Below, piece after piece: positions 27,226-40,245 of a DNA stretch of 64,000 nt (its first letter is position 1; each line of letters opens with the position of its first letter). The notes below the pieces were generated by a model that was not told where the DNA came from, made no database searches, and saw only the letters and a program-made list of their open reading frames with translations. Source of the stretch: Monilinia fructicola (Eukaryota; Ascomycota; Leotiomycetes; Helotiales; Sclerotiniaceae); contig VICG01000004.1 in assembly GCA_008692225.1 (NCBI GenBank), forward strand, positions 2,356,501 through 2,420,500, read 5' to 3'. The position numbers were made by a program, and so were the translations under genes.

Positions 27226-27330
27226 GTACCTACAACCCTCACCTACAACCTCACCTACAACCCTCACCTACAACCCTCACCTACAACCCTAACCTACAAC
27301 CCTCACCTACAACCCTCACCTACAACCCCC
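27226..27330. repeat. 13-bp minisatellite ACCTACAACCCTC
   Basis: Eight near-perfect 13-bp units. One variant contains CCCTAACC but the array is not a telomeric repeat. Confidence 0.88.
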
Positions 27331-29241
27331 AATAAACCACACCAACTACCAAGCATCAACCACCAACCATCAACCACCAATCTTCACCCACCAATCTCCA
27401 CCCACCAAACAGCCAACCCTCCCACCATCCCACCATCAACCATCCCAAACCCTCCATTCGAACCCCCCCTACCCTTCCTCTCTCTCATCCCACGAACCCC
27501 CAACCCAAAAGATTAATCCCCTCCTCCTGCACACCACCCATTCAAACAAACACCTTGACTCCGACTTTGACTTCGACTTCGAATTCTACTCTCCCCCTCC
27601 CCCTCCCCTCCCCTCCCCTCCCCTCCCCTCCCCGAACCAACAAACTCTCCCTTCCACCAAACCCAACACCAACACCCAACACCCAACATCCATCCATCCA
27701 AACCTCCCTCATCCACTCACCCCAACATTACCCGAACCCAAAATATCTTCCTCCCCCCACTCAACCCTCGCCTCGCCTCGCCTCCCCACCACCCCAAATC
27801 CAAGACATTCCACCCATCCCACCCACCCATCCAAGACATTCCACCCATCCATCCACCCATCCACCCACCCCCAAACCCTCACGCTCCCTCGTATCTACAG
27901 TATCCAACACAGAATGATAAAAATAGCAACCACTCCACTCCACTCCACTCCACTCCACCCACGCACTCCACTCCACCACGCACCCTACCCAAAACTCCAA
28001 TTCAATCCAAAAATCCAATTCAATCCAAAAATCCAATCCAAAAATCCAACCCCCTCAAAAAGAAGCCACGCACCCACGCACCCAAAATAGGATTAACAAC
28101 CAAACGCTCACTCACTCACCTCACCTCACTCACTCACCTCACTCACCTCACCTCATATAAACCAAACTCCCCCCCCCCCCTTCCCCTTCCCTTCCCCTTC
28201 CCATCCATCCCATCCAACCCATCCACTTGTTTGATCTACCAATTAATTTACGACGATTCACCACCTCCACTCCCTCCCTCATGTAGAGTGCTTTTCACAA
28301 CTTCACGAGTCGGGTATGATCTTTATCTCAGACATGTGTGTATATATACATACATACATACATACATACATATACTCCGTACCTATACATACATGCACGC
28401 ATATCTTCAGACACAATCAAATACAAACTCAATCATCACATACATACACAAAATTTTCATCAAATGTCAATTCAATTCAATAAAGAAAACATTAAGATCA
28501 TTCATTAATCTCATCATAAACTTAAAAAAGTATCTGCGTAATTTCTGTACCAATGTGTTTGGTGCTTGTTTGCTTCCGTAAGTGTTAACTGCCTCTTCTC
28601 ATAGAAAGCAGACGAATTGAAAAGGAAAAGAAGAGAAAAAAAGGAAAAAAAAAAAAGAGTAAAAGGAAAAAGGACCATTGCCATTTTAAACTAGGCGCCC
28701 TCATAATTCAAAGAAATTACGTAGAATACATTAAGTACAATTATCTTGATCTTGATCTTTTAATTTGTTCGCAAAAGAGCTTCTTATGTTGCGCTCCCTC
28801 CCTTCAAAATGGGTTAGGGTAGGTAGTAGGTTGTATGAAATTTTCTCTTTCCTTCCAGTTCCAACCTACAAATGAAAATGACCCACCGCAAATTGCCACG
28901 GAGAAGGGTATTGCGATGAATGTATGAACGACGCCAAATGCCCTGAATCCTGCCTTGATAACACCTTGCTTTGCCGTTCATGAAGTTGATTGAGGTAATT
29001 GGGAAGAATTGTCGATGAGCCGGTTTGATGGAGAAAAAGTTTTGGTATTGGTATGTAACGAACGGAGCGGGAATCGAAAAAAGACAATGTCATTTACAAC
29101 ATGGCGTGGTGACGACACGCTCAAGGTGGAATGGAAGTTTATATGCAAGATGAATGTATAAGGATCTTCCGTATGTTCATGTGATTTTGGGGGGAGGTAG
29201 GTCCAGACAGAAAGAAGAGAAAGACTGATCATGAGGAAGAT

Positions 29242-29821
29242 TTATGACCAGCTCTCCTTCTCCTTCAAGCCACCAATTCTGTCCATATCGATGGATTGAA
29301 ATCTGGTACCTCCAGTTTCCTTTTCGTAAGCGGGCAGTTGATCCTGACCCTTCAAGGGTTCGAGGCCAACACCAGTTTCTCCCACACGAACAACGACCAC
29401 ACGACCGCTCTTCTTGTGACCGGTGGATTCATCATGCTCATCAGGGAAAGTGATGCGAATTTCAGGAACATCATCGGGGGAGCGTGGTGAACGATCCGAG
29501 TCCCTCATGGATTTCTCACCACCATAAAACATGGATGGTGGAACCGCGGCCACCGTATGGGGTAGCCGTGATGGTCAACCGGCGGTGGTGTGATCTTGGT
29601 GAATCGTTGTGGAGAGGTAATTTTTGACGAGCAACCGCTCTATCTCGGCGAATCTTGCGCACAACATATAGAGCGCCAGCCAAGAGGAGTCCAATAAAGA
29701 CAAGAATCATCAAGGCGATAAGAAGATTAACCATTGAGTTTGACATGGTGGTAGTTGAAGAGTCGTCACGGACGTTGAGAATAGATAAGCCTCGGGCTTT
29801 GAGAGTTGATATCGACGCCAT
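29242..29821 (-). CDS. Small single-pass membrane protein, one-base frameshift
   Basis: The start (29821, A at -3) opens a frame with one hydrophobic helix at about residues 31-54 followed by a basic VVRKIRRD stop-transfer, then RRLTITATPYGG. After V98 this frame hits TGA within four codons. The next frame continues at once with YGGEKSM and then EIRITFPDE, GRVVVVRVGETGVGLEP and IGGLKEK, ending at 29242. I recall fungal proteins that carry all these blocks in one frame, so I read this as one gene of 192 residues broken by one extra T in GTTTTAT (plus-strand TAAAAC, 29525-29530). No intron can bridge the two frames. Function is unknown; a short extracytoplasmic N-terminus and a cytosolic tail are inferred. 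It could be a sequence error, a real mutation or recoding. Confidence 0.72.
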
Positions 29822-30504
29822 GTTGAATATGATTACTAGGTATGTAAACGAATGTATGTTATTATTACTGCTTCGAGTTCTCGTTCAATGGGTCGTTATG
29901 GAGTATCGATGTCATACACACAACAGTATCGATCAAGGAAGGTATTGAAGTTGAGTATGGCTACCAGACATGATAAAGTTAGCCAGTGGTATTATATCAA
30001 ATGAGAGTGGAATAGATTTGGAGACGACCATCATCTTTTTGACCTTGAAAAGGTTGCATCCTCTTGTATGCAGATACTCCCATGTCGGGAGCGCAATATG
30101 TCGCACCACACCATCCCCCATCCATCACCTCACCACAACGATAATGACAACAAATGAGGAAGAAGAGAAACTTACGCAAAGATGTAGAGAAGTTCGAGAC
30201 AAGACAAACGTAACCAGAGCTGCTACCAAAGTAATGAATGAATGATTGGAGTAAAATTCGCTGAATCTCCTAATATCTCTATTATATTATTTTTTTGTAT
30301 CGATCTCCTCCCGAACTGAATTGGGCTGGACCTTTGGAAAGAATGGACGGTTGAAATCAACTAAAAAGAGTGAAGTTGATTAAAACCTATAAAAAGGAGT
30401 AGATATATTGAAGTAGTCTCCTGTGTTTGGGCAAAGAAGAAAAGAACGTGGATATCCCTAAGGAAGGAGTAGTTTTATTTATTGATTTATTGGCCTTGTC
30501 TTGT

Positions 30505-31215
30505 TTTGAGTTGAGTAGAGTAGAGTAGAGTAGAGTTGAGTTGACTTGTCTTGCCCTCTCCTGTCTATCTAGTCGTTGTTGATTCACCCTTTGGGGGGGG
30601 GGTTGTTGAAAGTTCTTCAAGGTTGTAGTATGAAGAAGGAATGGAAGGTTGAAGTAGAAGGGATAAAGAAGGTAGAGACTGGGTAGATAGATGAATGTGG
30701 TAATTTAGGAAGTACTAGATAGGTAAGGTTAAGAAAAAGGAAAGGAGGAGGAAGGGAAGGGATGGGAAGGGAAGGGGAAAGTGGAAGAAAAGGGAAATTG
30801 TGCAAGAGCAAGTGCAAGAGCAAGTGTAAGAGCAAGTGTAAGTGCAAATGCAAATGCAAGTGCAGGTATTAAAAGGCAATTGGATTACTTAGTAAGGAAG
30901 TGAGTTGGATAAAACAAGCCTTGTTTTTCATTTTTGGTATATGAAAACTATCCGATCCATACTAATAAAATGAATAAATGGATAGATGAGTAAATAATGG
31001 GTGAATGGGTGAATGGGTTAATGAATGAATGAATAAAAGGATACATGAATAAAAGGATACATGAATAAAAGGATACATGAATAAATAAATAAATGAATGA
31101 ATGAATAAATAAACAAATAAATGGATAAATGAATAAATCAATAGATAAACAAATAGATATAAATATAAATAAACCAATGAATAAATAAATAAAACCAGTT
31201 GATCAATTATCAAAG
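30505..31215. repeat. C-depleted purine-rich repeats
   Basis: GTAGA pentamers (about 30512-30535) are followed by GGAAGG-type purine repeats. Next come GCAAGAGCAAGT units (about 30801-30860) and a long ATGAATAAATGA-type region. The latter includes three copies of a 16-bp unit GAATAAAAGGATACAT near 31030-31080. C is about 6 percent over 30.6-31.2 kb. Confidence 0.8.
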
Positions 31216-31867
31216 ACTGTTCATAGGTGGATCGATATGATATTTTAAATTCACTTTAATCCAATTCAATCCAAATTCATATTCCAAGTCCAATGGATGC
31301 AGATTCATCCATGGATATCCCAATCCAATTCAATCCAATCCAATCCAAATCCAGTTCCTAAAAAGGACAATCAAACCACGAAAAAAACACGATGAAATCA
31401 CCCACATCACCCACATCACCCAAACCAAACAAAGAAAAAAAGGGAAAATCAGATCCCGGCCATCAATTACAGACAGACAGTACAATACAGTCCTGTCCTG
31501 TCCTGTCCAGTCCAGTCCTGAGTCCAGTCCAGAGTCCAGTCCAGTATCCATAAACGCAGATGCACTTCGTAGTTCGTACTGCACTGTGCTGTACTGTACT
31601 GTACCTGCCTTAGAGCGCAACCCACCCATCCACAACCATCCACTCACGCAGTGGCCGTCCTCTCAGTCCAGAACCCTCATTTCCCTCTCCGACCCAAAAC
31701 GGTGCGTCACGCCCGCTGATTGGTCGACGGACCCACGCGTGGATCGATGGGCGTGGTGAAGAAAAAATGGGACGGCGAGGGACCTGGGTAATCTTAATTT
31801 GGCCTGGAGCCAATGGGATCGTGGGCGTGTTTTCGTTGCGGTGGTGGGTGGGTGCGCTTGCCATCAT

Positions 31868-31901
31868 ATTGTATTGTATTGTATTGTATTGTATTGTATT
31901 G
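31868..31901. repeat. TATTG pentamer array
   Basis: About seven tandem TATTG units run directly into a copy of TACGGAGTA at 31902-31910. Confidence 0.9.
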
Positions 31902-32276
31902 TACGGAGTATTGTTGGTAAGGAAGGTTCTGTCTGTATGGTATTGATTGTGTTGTATTCCAAGGTTGTACTGTACCTAGGTACTTACTGTACTGTACTGT
32001 ACTGTACAAAGTAGGTAGTAGGTGCTCGCTCCACTTGGAGCATCGAATTCTCTTCTCTTCTCTTCTCTCGTATGGTACCGTAGCACTGTGTACCTTGTAT
32101 GGAGTACATGATTTTTAAAATGAGATATGTAGATATGGTGGCATGCCCACTTTGTGCAGAAGATCTGATGAAGGGTGGGTGGATGAATAATGGATGAATA
32201 CGGATTATGACGTTAGTACTACTCCGTAGTAGGTAATGAATGAATGAATGATAAAGATTTTGCTCCTCTCACTTCA

Positions 32277-33135
32277 TCCATCCATCCATCCATTCATTCA
32301 TTTTTACTACTTATTATTATTATTCATCCACATCCATATTCCTCCATCCATCCACCCATCCATCCATCCATCCATCCATCCAAATCCATTATTCATTATC
32401 CATCAACACCACCTCCCAAAACTCTATCTTGCCTCAAACATCCAAACATCCAAACATCCAAACCCAACATCCCAACTCCCGAAGTTTCTACCGCACCGCA
32501 CCGCACCGTCTGTATCTACCAGGTAGGCAGGCAACAATACAATACAATACAGTCCAATCCAATCCAATCCAATCCAATCCAATCCAATCCAATCCAAAAC
32601 AATCCAAAACAATCCAATACGACCAAACCATATACAGCACCCATCTACCGTACCAAGAACCAATGTTGCTATGAATAGAACCACATCTTACAGTAGCTTC
32701 CTTTCCTCTCCCAACTCCAGAGTACACGGTATTTATAGCATGCGAAGTATAGGGACCGCAAGTACAGTATGGAGGACAGTGGGTGCAGTGCAGACCTACG
32801 ACCTAACAATAATGCCCTCCCCTTCTCCTTAACTGAGTAGTACTCTGTCGACTTTATATCACATCCCTTCCCTTCCCTTCCCTTCCCATTCCATTCTATC
32901 CATCCGCAACAAAGTGCTGTAAAGCTAGTCAATCCAATCCCATCCCATCCATCCCATGCAATCCAACACAGAATATATAAAGTTACCCACGTTACGATAC
33001 CCACGTTACGATACCTACCAACCAACCTACTCCGTACCTACCTACCTCCTCCCAAGCGACCAAGATCCAAATACCAGCACCCATCCACCCATCCATCCAC
33101 CCATCCATCCATCCATCCACCCATGCTCAATAAAC
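32277..33135. repeat. ATCC tetramer and AATCC pentamer arrays
   Basis: ATCC arrays lie at about 32277-32292 and 32342-32384 and again near 33080-33125. An AATCC pentamer array of about ten units lies at 32545-32598 and CCCTT units near 32862-32888. The plus strand is strongly G-poor over much of this stretch. Confidence 0.85.
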
Positions 33136-36100
33136 CCAAAAGTTATCCGCAAAATAAAATGACGCTTTCCAATAATTAATGCTTATTTATTTATCGATTT
33201 ATTGATTGATTGAACTATTTATTCATTGAACTGTTTATTCGTTGAACTATTTATTCATTGAACTACCTAGGTATTTATTCATCTACTATACCTACCTACC
33301 TACCTACCTACCTACCTACCTAATACGCACAAACGTATGTACCACACAGAGTACACCATCGCCAACGAATCTCGAAGCGCGGATCTCGAAGCGCCGAAAG
33401 ATCTCCCTCCCTCTCTCCCTCTCCCTCTCTCTCAACCCCGTGTTATGCATCTCATCTCATCTCATCAATCAATTCTATTGGCAAGAACCCCCGGGCGCGG
33501 CCTTGCCTGTCATCCCGATGCGGCGATGGAGCGAGCGGCCGGGCGGTTATCGATTGCGGGTTGTGGATTTGTGAAGGGCTGGTCGTGCTTGGTTGGTTGA
33601 TGGGAGGAGGAGGGTGATTACTGACTGACTGACTGAATGACTGCATTGTATGATTGTATTAATAATAATAATAACAACAATAATAACGATAATAACGATG
33701 ATACCCGTGGACAGCAATGATGATTGTTGCTATTATTATAGTTATAGTTATGCTTATTTCCTTGCGTTGTACAGAATACTCCGTATTATTGATTACAGTG
33801 TTGACTATCGCATCGTATCGTATCGTACGTATCCATCGTATTGTTATGCTTAAGCTTAATTACGGATCCAGCATTTCCAAGGACCAAGGTTATGATGGAT
33901 CGGGGATTGAAAAGTCCCGAGGTCCTTGGGCTCATCCTGGGCGCAGGAGAAATATGCATAAGATCGGAGTCACCTGCTCTCCCGTCCTGTCCTGTGCGGC
34001 ACGGTAGGATGGGATGCACGCCAGCCGCTCGCCCCATTTGATGTATGTTGCGAGGCCCGGGGAGGCATTCATGGGACGCGCCACACCTCGGGGCGGTACA
34101 GGATTCCTCCAGAGATGAGCCCAAATTCCCCTGCATCATCATCATCGAGACCGACTTCTATGTCTGCCGGCATGGCTGTCATGGCTGTCGTGGCCGTCGT
34201 CACGTCACCTCAGATCAATGACTTGATGCCTCTGCGTGAACATAATAAACATCAATAAAATCGCGTCCGGGTTCCATCCTGTTTCTCGCTCATCAAAAGT
34301 GGAGCGAGCATCCGTCGTCAAATCTACTCTGTACTCCGTACAGTACGGTGAGCTCGCTTCCTAACTTCGGACGAAATATGCTTAAATGGTAGAAGGGCCA
34401 TGGAAAACCATGGACGTTTCATTCGTTCCACTTTCGCAGATGAGGATCTTCATCCCATTTTAATTGGTGCTTGTGAGGCGGACGCTGCGCAGCGTGTACG
34501 CTGTACGGAGTGTGAACCATGGACGTCCAAGTTGCGGATCAAAAGCTTCGCGGGAACCCTAAGGCGTGAGTTGACTTTTATCCTCCTTTTTCTGGGGTTG
34601 GTGTCGTGGCAATGAACCAATGACTGGGGCGAGCACGGATGAAATGTTCCATGTGCAGAAGGCATGAGATCGTTTAATTGTTTCTCCATAGGAGCGGTCA
34701 GACTAGAAGGTTGATGGCATGGAGGAAGGTTTTTATCCTTCGTGAACAGGTACGGGTGGTGTTGGATCGGGAGTTGACAATAGATATATACAGTAATGGT
34801 CGAGCGGAGAAAGAACGGTGAGACAGACCATGAGGAGCATGCATGCAGAGAAGAAGCAATGATACAGTACGAAGGTTCATTGCGAGATCTTGGGTACAGA
34901 GGGCATATTATGTGATGCCTTTCCGCACATTCATTCGTACTCGTATTGATTGATGCTGAAGGGGCAAGAAGCGAGAAGCCTCGATGGTTCCGGTTATTCA
35001 TTGCTTCTTCACTCAACAGCCGTAACGGAAGCGCGAAGAAACATTCGATACCTAGATACTGTAGTAGGAGATTCTCATGCTCTAGTAGATCGATTATTGA
35101 TGGATCGTGTCTTTGATTGATTTTGTTTTGCTATCCAAGGTTCCCCGTCTTAACTTTAAAGATGTTCGGAAGTTAGGGTGTCGAGGGACGACCGACCGAA
35201 GATCCCATTGGTCTGGAATCGAGCCTCTCAAAGCCTCTCAAAGCCTCGCTCGTTTCCGATTTCCGAGCCACGAAATGCTTCTATTGATTTTCTTCAAAAC
35301 AGTATTCATTACAAATGTCAGATACAGGGGATGCCGCTTCCTCGAACGGATTCTTTACAAATGTCCATGTCATGGTTTCAAATGATAGTATATATGTTTC
35401 CATTATCGCTCACAATCGGTCGTGTTATTGTTTGAAAGTCCGAACGCTGAACCTGTGGTCTTTTCTTCTTCTTTTTTGCTTTTTGATATTCCAGCTCTGT
35501 TAACACCCGCCCTTGCAGCCTCGGTCATCAATGGTTTCTTCTTTTGGTGTGACTCACGATGAATACAACTGTTGCAACATGCAATCATGCAAGTCATTGA
35601 TTGATAACCTGGATATTGACTCATCACGTGCTTCCACGAGGCTCTCGATATCCCGACGCGCATCTCATGTGGTGTAACCTCACTAGGCCCTCCAGCTCGT
35701 CGGATGGGGGAAGAAGCAAAGTCCATAGGAACCCATTCGTTGGCCTCACCTCTCAGGAAACAGCGGTGAACATCAGAAGAGCAGGAAAAATCGGAACATA
35801 GTGCATGTTTTAGGTGGCGCATACTTGTCACTTTTCAGATCCAACAGACTCATCTTTGGAGACCTTCTAGCGTGTAATTCTATGTCCATACATGGTCTGA
35901 TCGCCCATGTATCCATGTCACAAAGTTTCTTCCCTTGCTTGGTTTTTTCTTTTTTACACAAACAAGACCCAAGCCAGCAAACGGTGATGCAGATGAAATA
36001 TCGATCCGATCTCCTACGGCTTCGGCATCCATCGTCGAGAGATGGCGGGAGGACCAGTTGAATGGAACAGATTTGTTGGATGGGAGTACATAGATCTGCA

Positions 36101-37872
36101 AGAGATATGAATGCGCGGATGCTGTTTCGACGTGGCTGATAATCTTCCTCCAGATGGTGAAAGGGGGGAAAAAAGATTCGAAATATGCAAGAAGGCGACC
36201 TACCCGCAGGAGGGCCCATAAACAAACTCATACCGCCAGCCTTGGTTCTGAGAAGCTTAATCGTTGGCTGATGAATTCCCTATGGAGGGGCTTGCCCGAC
36301 ACGGCGACATGAAAGGCTTCAAGCCTTGACAGATACGATTCTTACGTCTTCCATGAACGCCACAAGCGAATAGATTCATCGTTGGCAATGACTGTCATGC
36401 GTAGGAATTAAGTGCCACGGTACATTGATCAATATACTGGTGCCTGTGTTATGTACTCATGCTACTTCCCGTTGATGGACCTCGAGCAACATTAGCGTGT
36501 TAGAGTTGGATGGCGGCAATGAATTGAATCCGCTGATCTTCTGAAAATAGACCATGTAGTCGATACTCAATGCCATCGTGAGTCTTTGTAAGAATTCAGG
36601 ACCGTGGTATTGTGATGGTGAGTACGAGAATGATTGCTTCTCTCTGACAAAGTGGAGCAGAAAGAACAATAGACTGGTGGGTGAAGGCCCAAGCTGGATC
36701 TGTGTATCGCCTAGTAGTGATGACACCCGATTTCATGCGGAGGGATGGCGTCAAATGTGTTCCCCGGATGAAACATCAGCGTAAGATTGTCTTCTCGGCG
36801 AATCATCGAGTAAGATGGAAGGTTCGAACTGCAAATGTAGAAAGATACAGCAGCCCATTCAAGTCGGTGAAATATGCTCGAATAATTCCATGTTGATAAT
36901 ATATCTCTTTATAGACTTGGAGAAATGAGGCTTACTGAAGCTGTGCAGATCCCTCTGACTTGGAGGGTTAACGAATGGTGACTCTGGGAGGCCGTCTATA
37001 GCTCTAAATACCACTCAGGGCGTTGTGCTGAATATTATAGATTGAATCGAACTCCTGCCGGATTAGCAAAATTGGGGCGGTCGGTGAGTAGTACATGATT
37101 AGCTGACATTTTCCACTTGCATTCCTTGGACCCCAATCAATCAGCCCGGGACTTGATAAAAGTGGAGGGTATTCTTATCCAGGAATGAGAAAACGGTCAG
37201 TGGGAATGCAGACCCCGATAGGGATGGATATATATACATACCCAGGTAACTGATGGCATTCCAAGATGGGCAGGGAGGGTGTTGTGAATATTTTTGCAGA
37301 GGGCAACGAAGGGGGGTGGTTGGTTATTCACTGCTTTATCCGAGGGAGGCCTACGGCTCTGGTGGATATTCCCCACCTTATGTTAAAGGGGTCGCTCTCT
37401 TTTAGAATGTTTGCGAATAGTCGCTAATTAGTTATTGTCACATTGGTTTGAGTCTTGGTTGATAATTGACAGTTGATGGTTTGAGCTTGAAGCCTCGCCA
37501 GATAAAACAAATACCGTGTTGTAGACAGTGTTCTGTATTCTGTACTGTGTTCTGTACTGTATTCTGTCTGTGTCTGCACTGTACTGACTGTACTGCATTA
37601 TACCGTAGTAATAGCAATTGATAATGCCGGGTTTACATTATTTAGGTTTTTTTTACGAAAGCTTACTACATATCTAAAACCAGAAGTAGAAGCCGAAGAA
37701 GCAGCAGCAGCAGCAGCAGCAGAAGCAGAAGCTCTGGAACCTTGAAAGTTGAAACCTTTAAAATCTGGAACTACTGTAAGGGCTAAAAGAATCTTCCGTC
37801 CCTATCAAATTTCACCCAAGGACTCCCAAAGGTCCACAGGTGCATTGTCTGTGCTTCTGGGGATCCTGAGGG

Positions 37873-38014
37873 GAACGAACGAACGAACGAACGAACGAAC
37901 TGGGAGTTGGAAATGCATAGGCCATGTCAGAAGAGGATCTGGACTGATGTGATGGAGGAATGAATGATTGATTGAATGAATGAATGAATGAATGAATGAA
38001 TGAATGAATGAATG
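37873..38014. repeat. GAAC and TGAA tetramer arrays
   Basis: Seven GAAC units at 37873-37900 and about ten TGAA units at 37973-38014. Confidence 0.9.
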
Positions 38015-38219
38015 ATTCTTCTGGTGGTGCTCAAATCGTGAGTATGTGGTTGATGTTGAAGACTGACTTTTTGTTGAGATTCGTCCCTCTGCAAATGAAT
38101 GTTTTACTTTTTTTGGTACTATAGCTGAGAAGGGATTAGATCATGTAATCGAAGATGCTTTTGAAAGATTTGCTTAACCTTTATTAGTTCTGGTTGTGGT
38201 ATTAGATGATGAAGAATAT

Positions 38220-39060
<841 letters not shown>

Positions 39061-40245
39061 TCTCCTTCTCCCCTTCTCCTTCTTCCTTCTCTCCCCCCCA
39101 TACCCTCATCAAAATAAAAACCTCCGACTTGACTACAGTATTCATCCCAGACAGGAATCCGGGTATACAAACAATACTTTCCTTACCTTTTCTTACCTCA
39201 CTTTACCCTTACCCTTACCTTAGATTATTCACATTTACATCTACTTCATTCTACATCTATCTCATTTATTACTATTTTACTTTTGTTTGACTCTACTCTC
39301 TCCCTTCCTCTCTCTCTCTCTCTTTCTCTCCCTCTTTCTCTTTCTCTGCCTGACAATCATACATAAAACCTTGAAAATCGTTCCCCACAGCCCCCTGCTC
39401 AACTTACGCCGCAAAGGATACCTTAAAGGTGTACTGCCATACAGCGAACAAGAAATCTATCAAGACAGTACAACCTATTTATCTTCCTTTCCCTTGATCA
39501 TCGACGTCGTGAAACAGGGACTAACCGCTCATTTCCTACCACAAACCGCAATCCGGGCCCTCGAATCGATTCTCCACCAAAAAAATCCACCGAAAACTTT
39601 ACGTTCCTGACGACTTTCCCCTTGCTTCCCAGGCGCATCTCCCGCATCAAAACCTACGAATTCCCAACCCCAAAGAGGCGATATTGACTCGATCAAAGCA
39701 AGACAAATCACACAAGGGAAAAAAAGGCAATTTACCGCAAAATATTTCACTTGGGCTACTGCTGCGCGGGTGCCTACCTCTTCACAGAAAAGCGCGCTTC
39801 TTGACGTTGCATATGACAAACGAAGGGATTGTGTCGCGCGAGCTTTGCCCTACCCTTCATACTTCAACATATCCCTCCCTCCCATCCCTCGATGCTCGAT
39901 TCCTCATGAACTCCAACTTTCCGCACATCCTTCTTTTGTAAATGAGCCTTCACCACCATCGATTACATATTCCACGTTCTTGCACTGGTAAGATTCGTCC
40001 TTGTAACTCAGCTTGAAACCGGGTCCTTACCATCAGCCTTACAGCACGGCATATGCTGACATTTGCGAACTTCCACAGTCACATAGATCTACAACCTGTC
40101 AAATATCTCGTAGAAAGACTATTCTTTGGTTCAAGTAATCTACCATCACACATATCGGCTACTTTCAACATATTTTCATCTTGTGTTTTTTTTCCTCGAC
40201 CAGAAATTTCCATATACGTACCGAAATTTCGATACATCTTCAATA

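Larger units (their letters stand above)
26831..29241. other. Gene-free, strand-skewed repeat region
   Basis: From about 27.12 to 28.22 kb the plus strand is nearly devoid of G (about 4 percent by my count) and very rich in C. It holds several arrays: GGGATT at 27030-27067, 13-bp ACCTACAACCCTC at 27226-27330, CCCCT at about 27592-27634, CCACT near 27930-27957 and CATA at 28349-28372. Open frames here are composition artefacts. The last few hundred bases before 29241 may be 3' UTR of the minus-strand gene that follows. Confidence 0.65.

Noticed and set aside
29516..29553. Intron to explain the membrane-protein frame change
   Set aside because: The only GT...AG pair at the junction would be about 16 nt, far too short, and homology on both sides is continuous.
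34450..35016. 188-codon minus-strand frame
   Set aside because: No domain, signal or intron pattern. It lies in a repeat-rich gene-free interval.
35403..36231. Two overlapping minus-strand frames of 142 and 152 codons
   Set aside because: Neither resembles a known protein and they do not join by plausible splicing.
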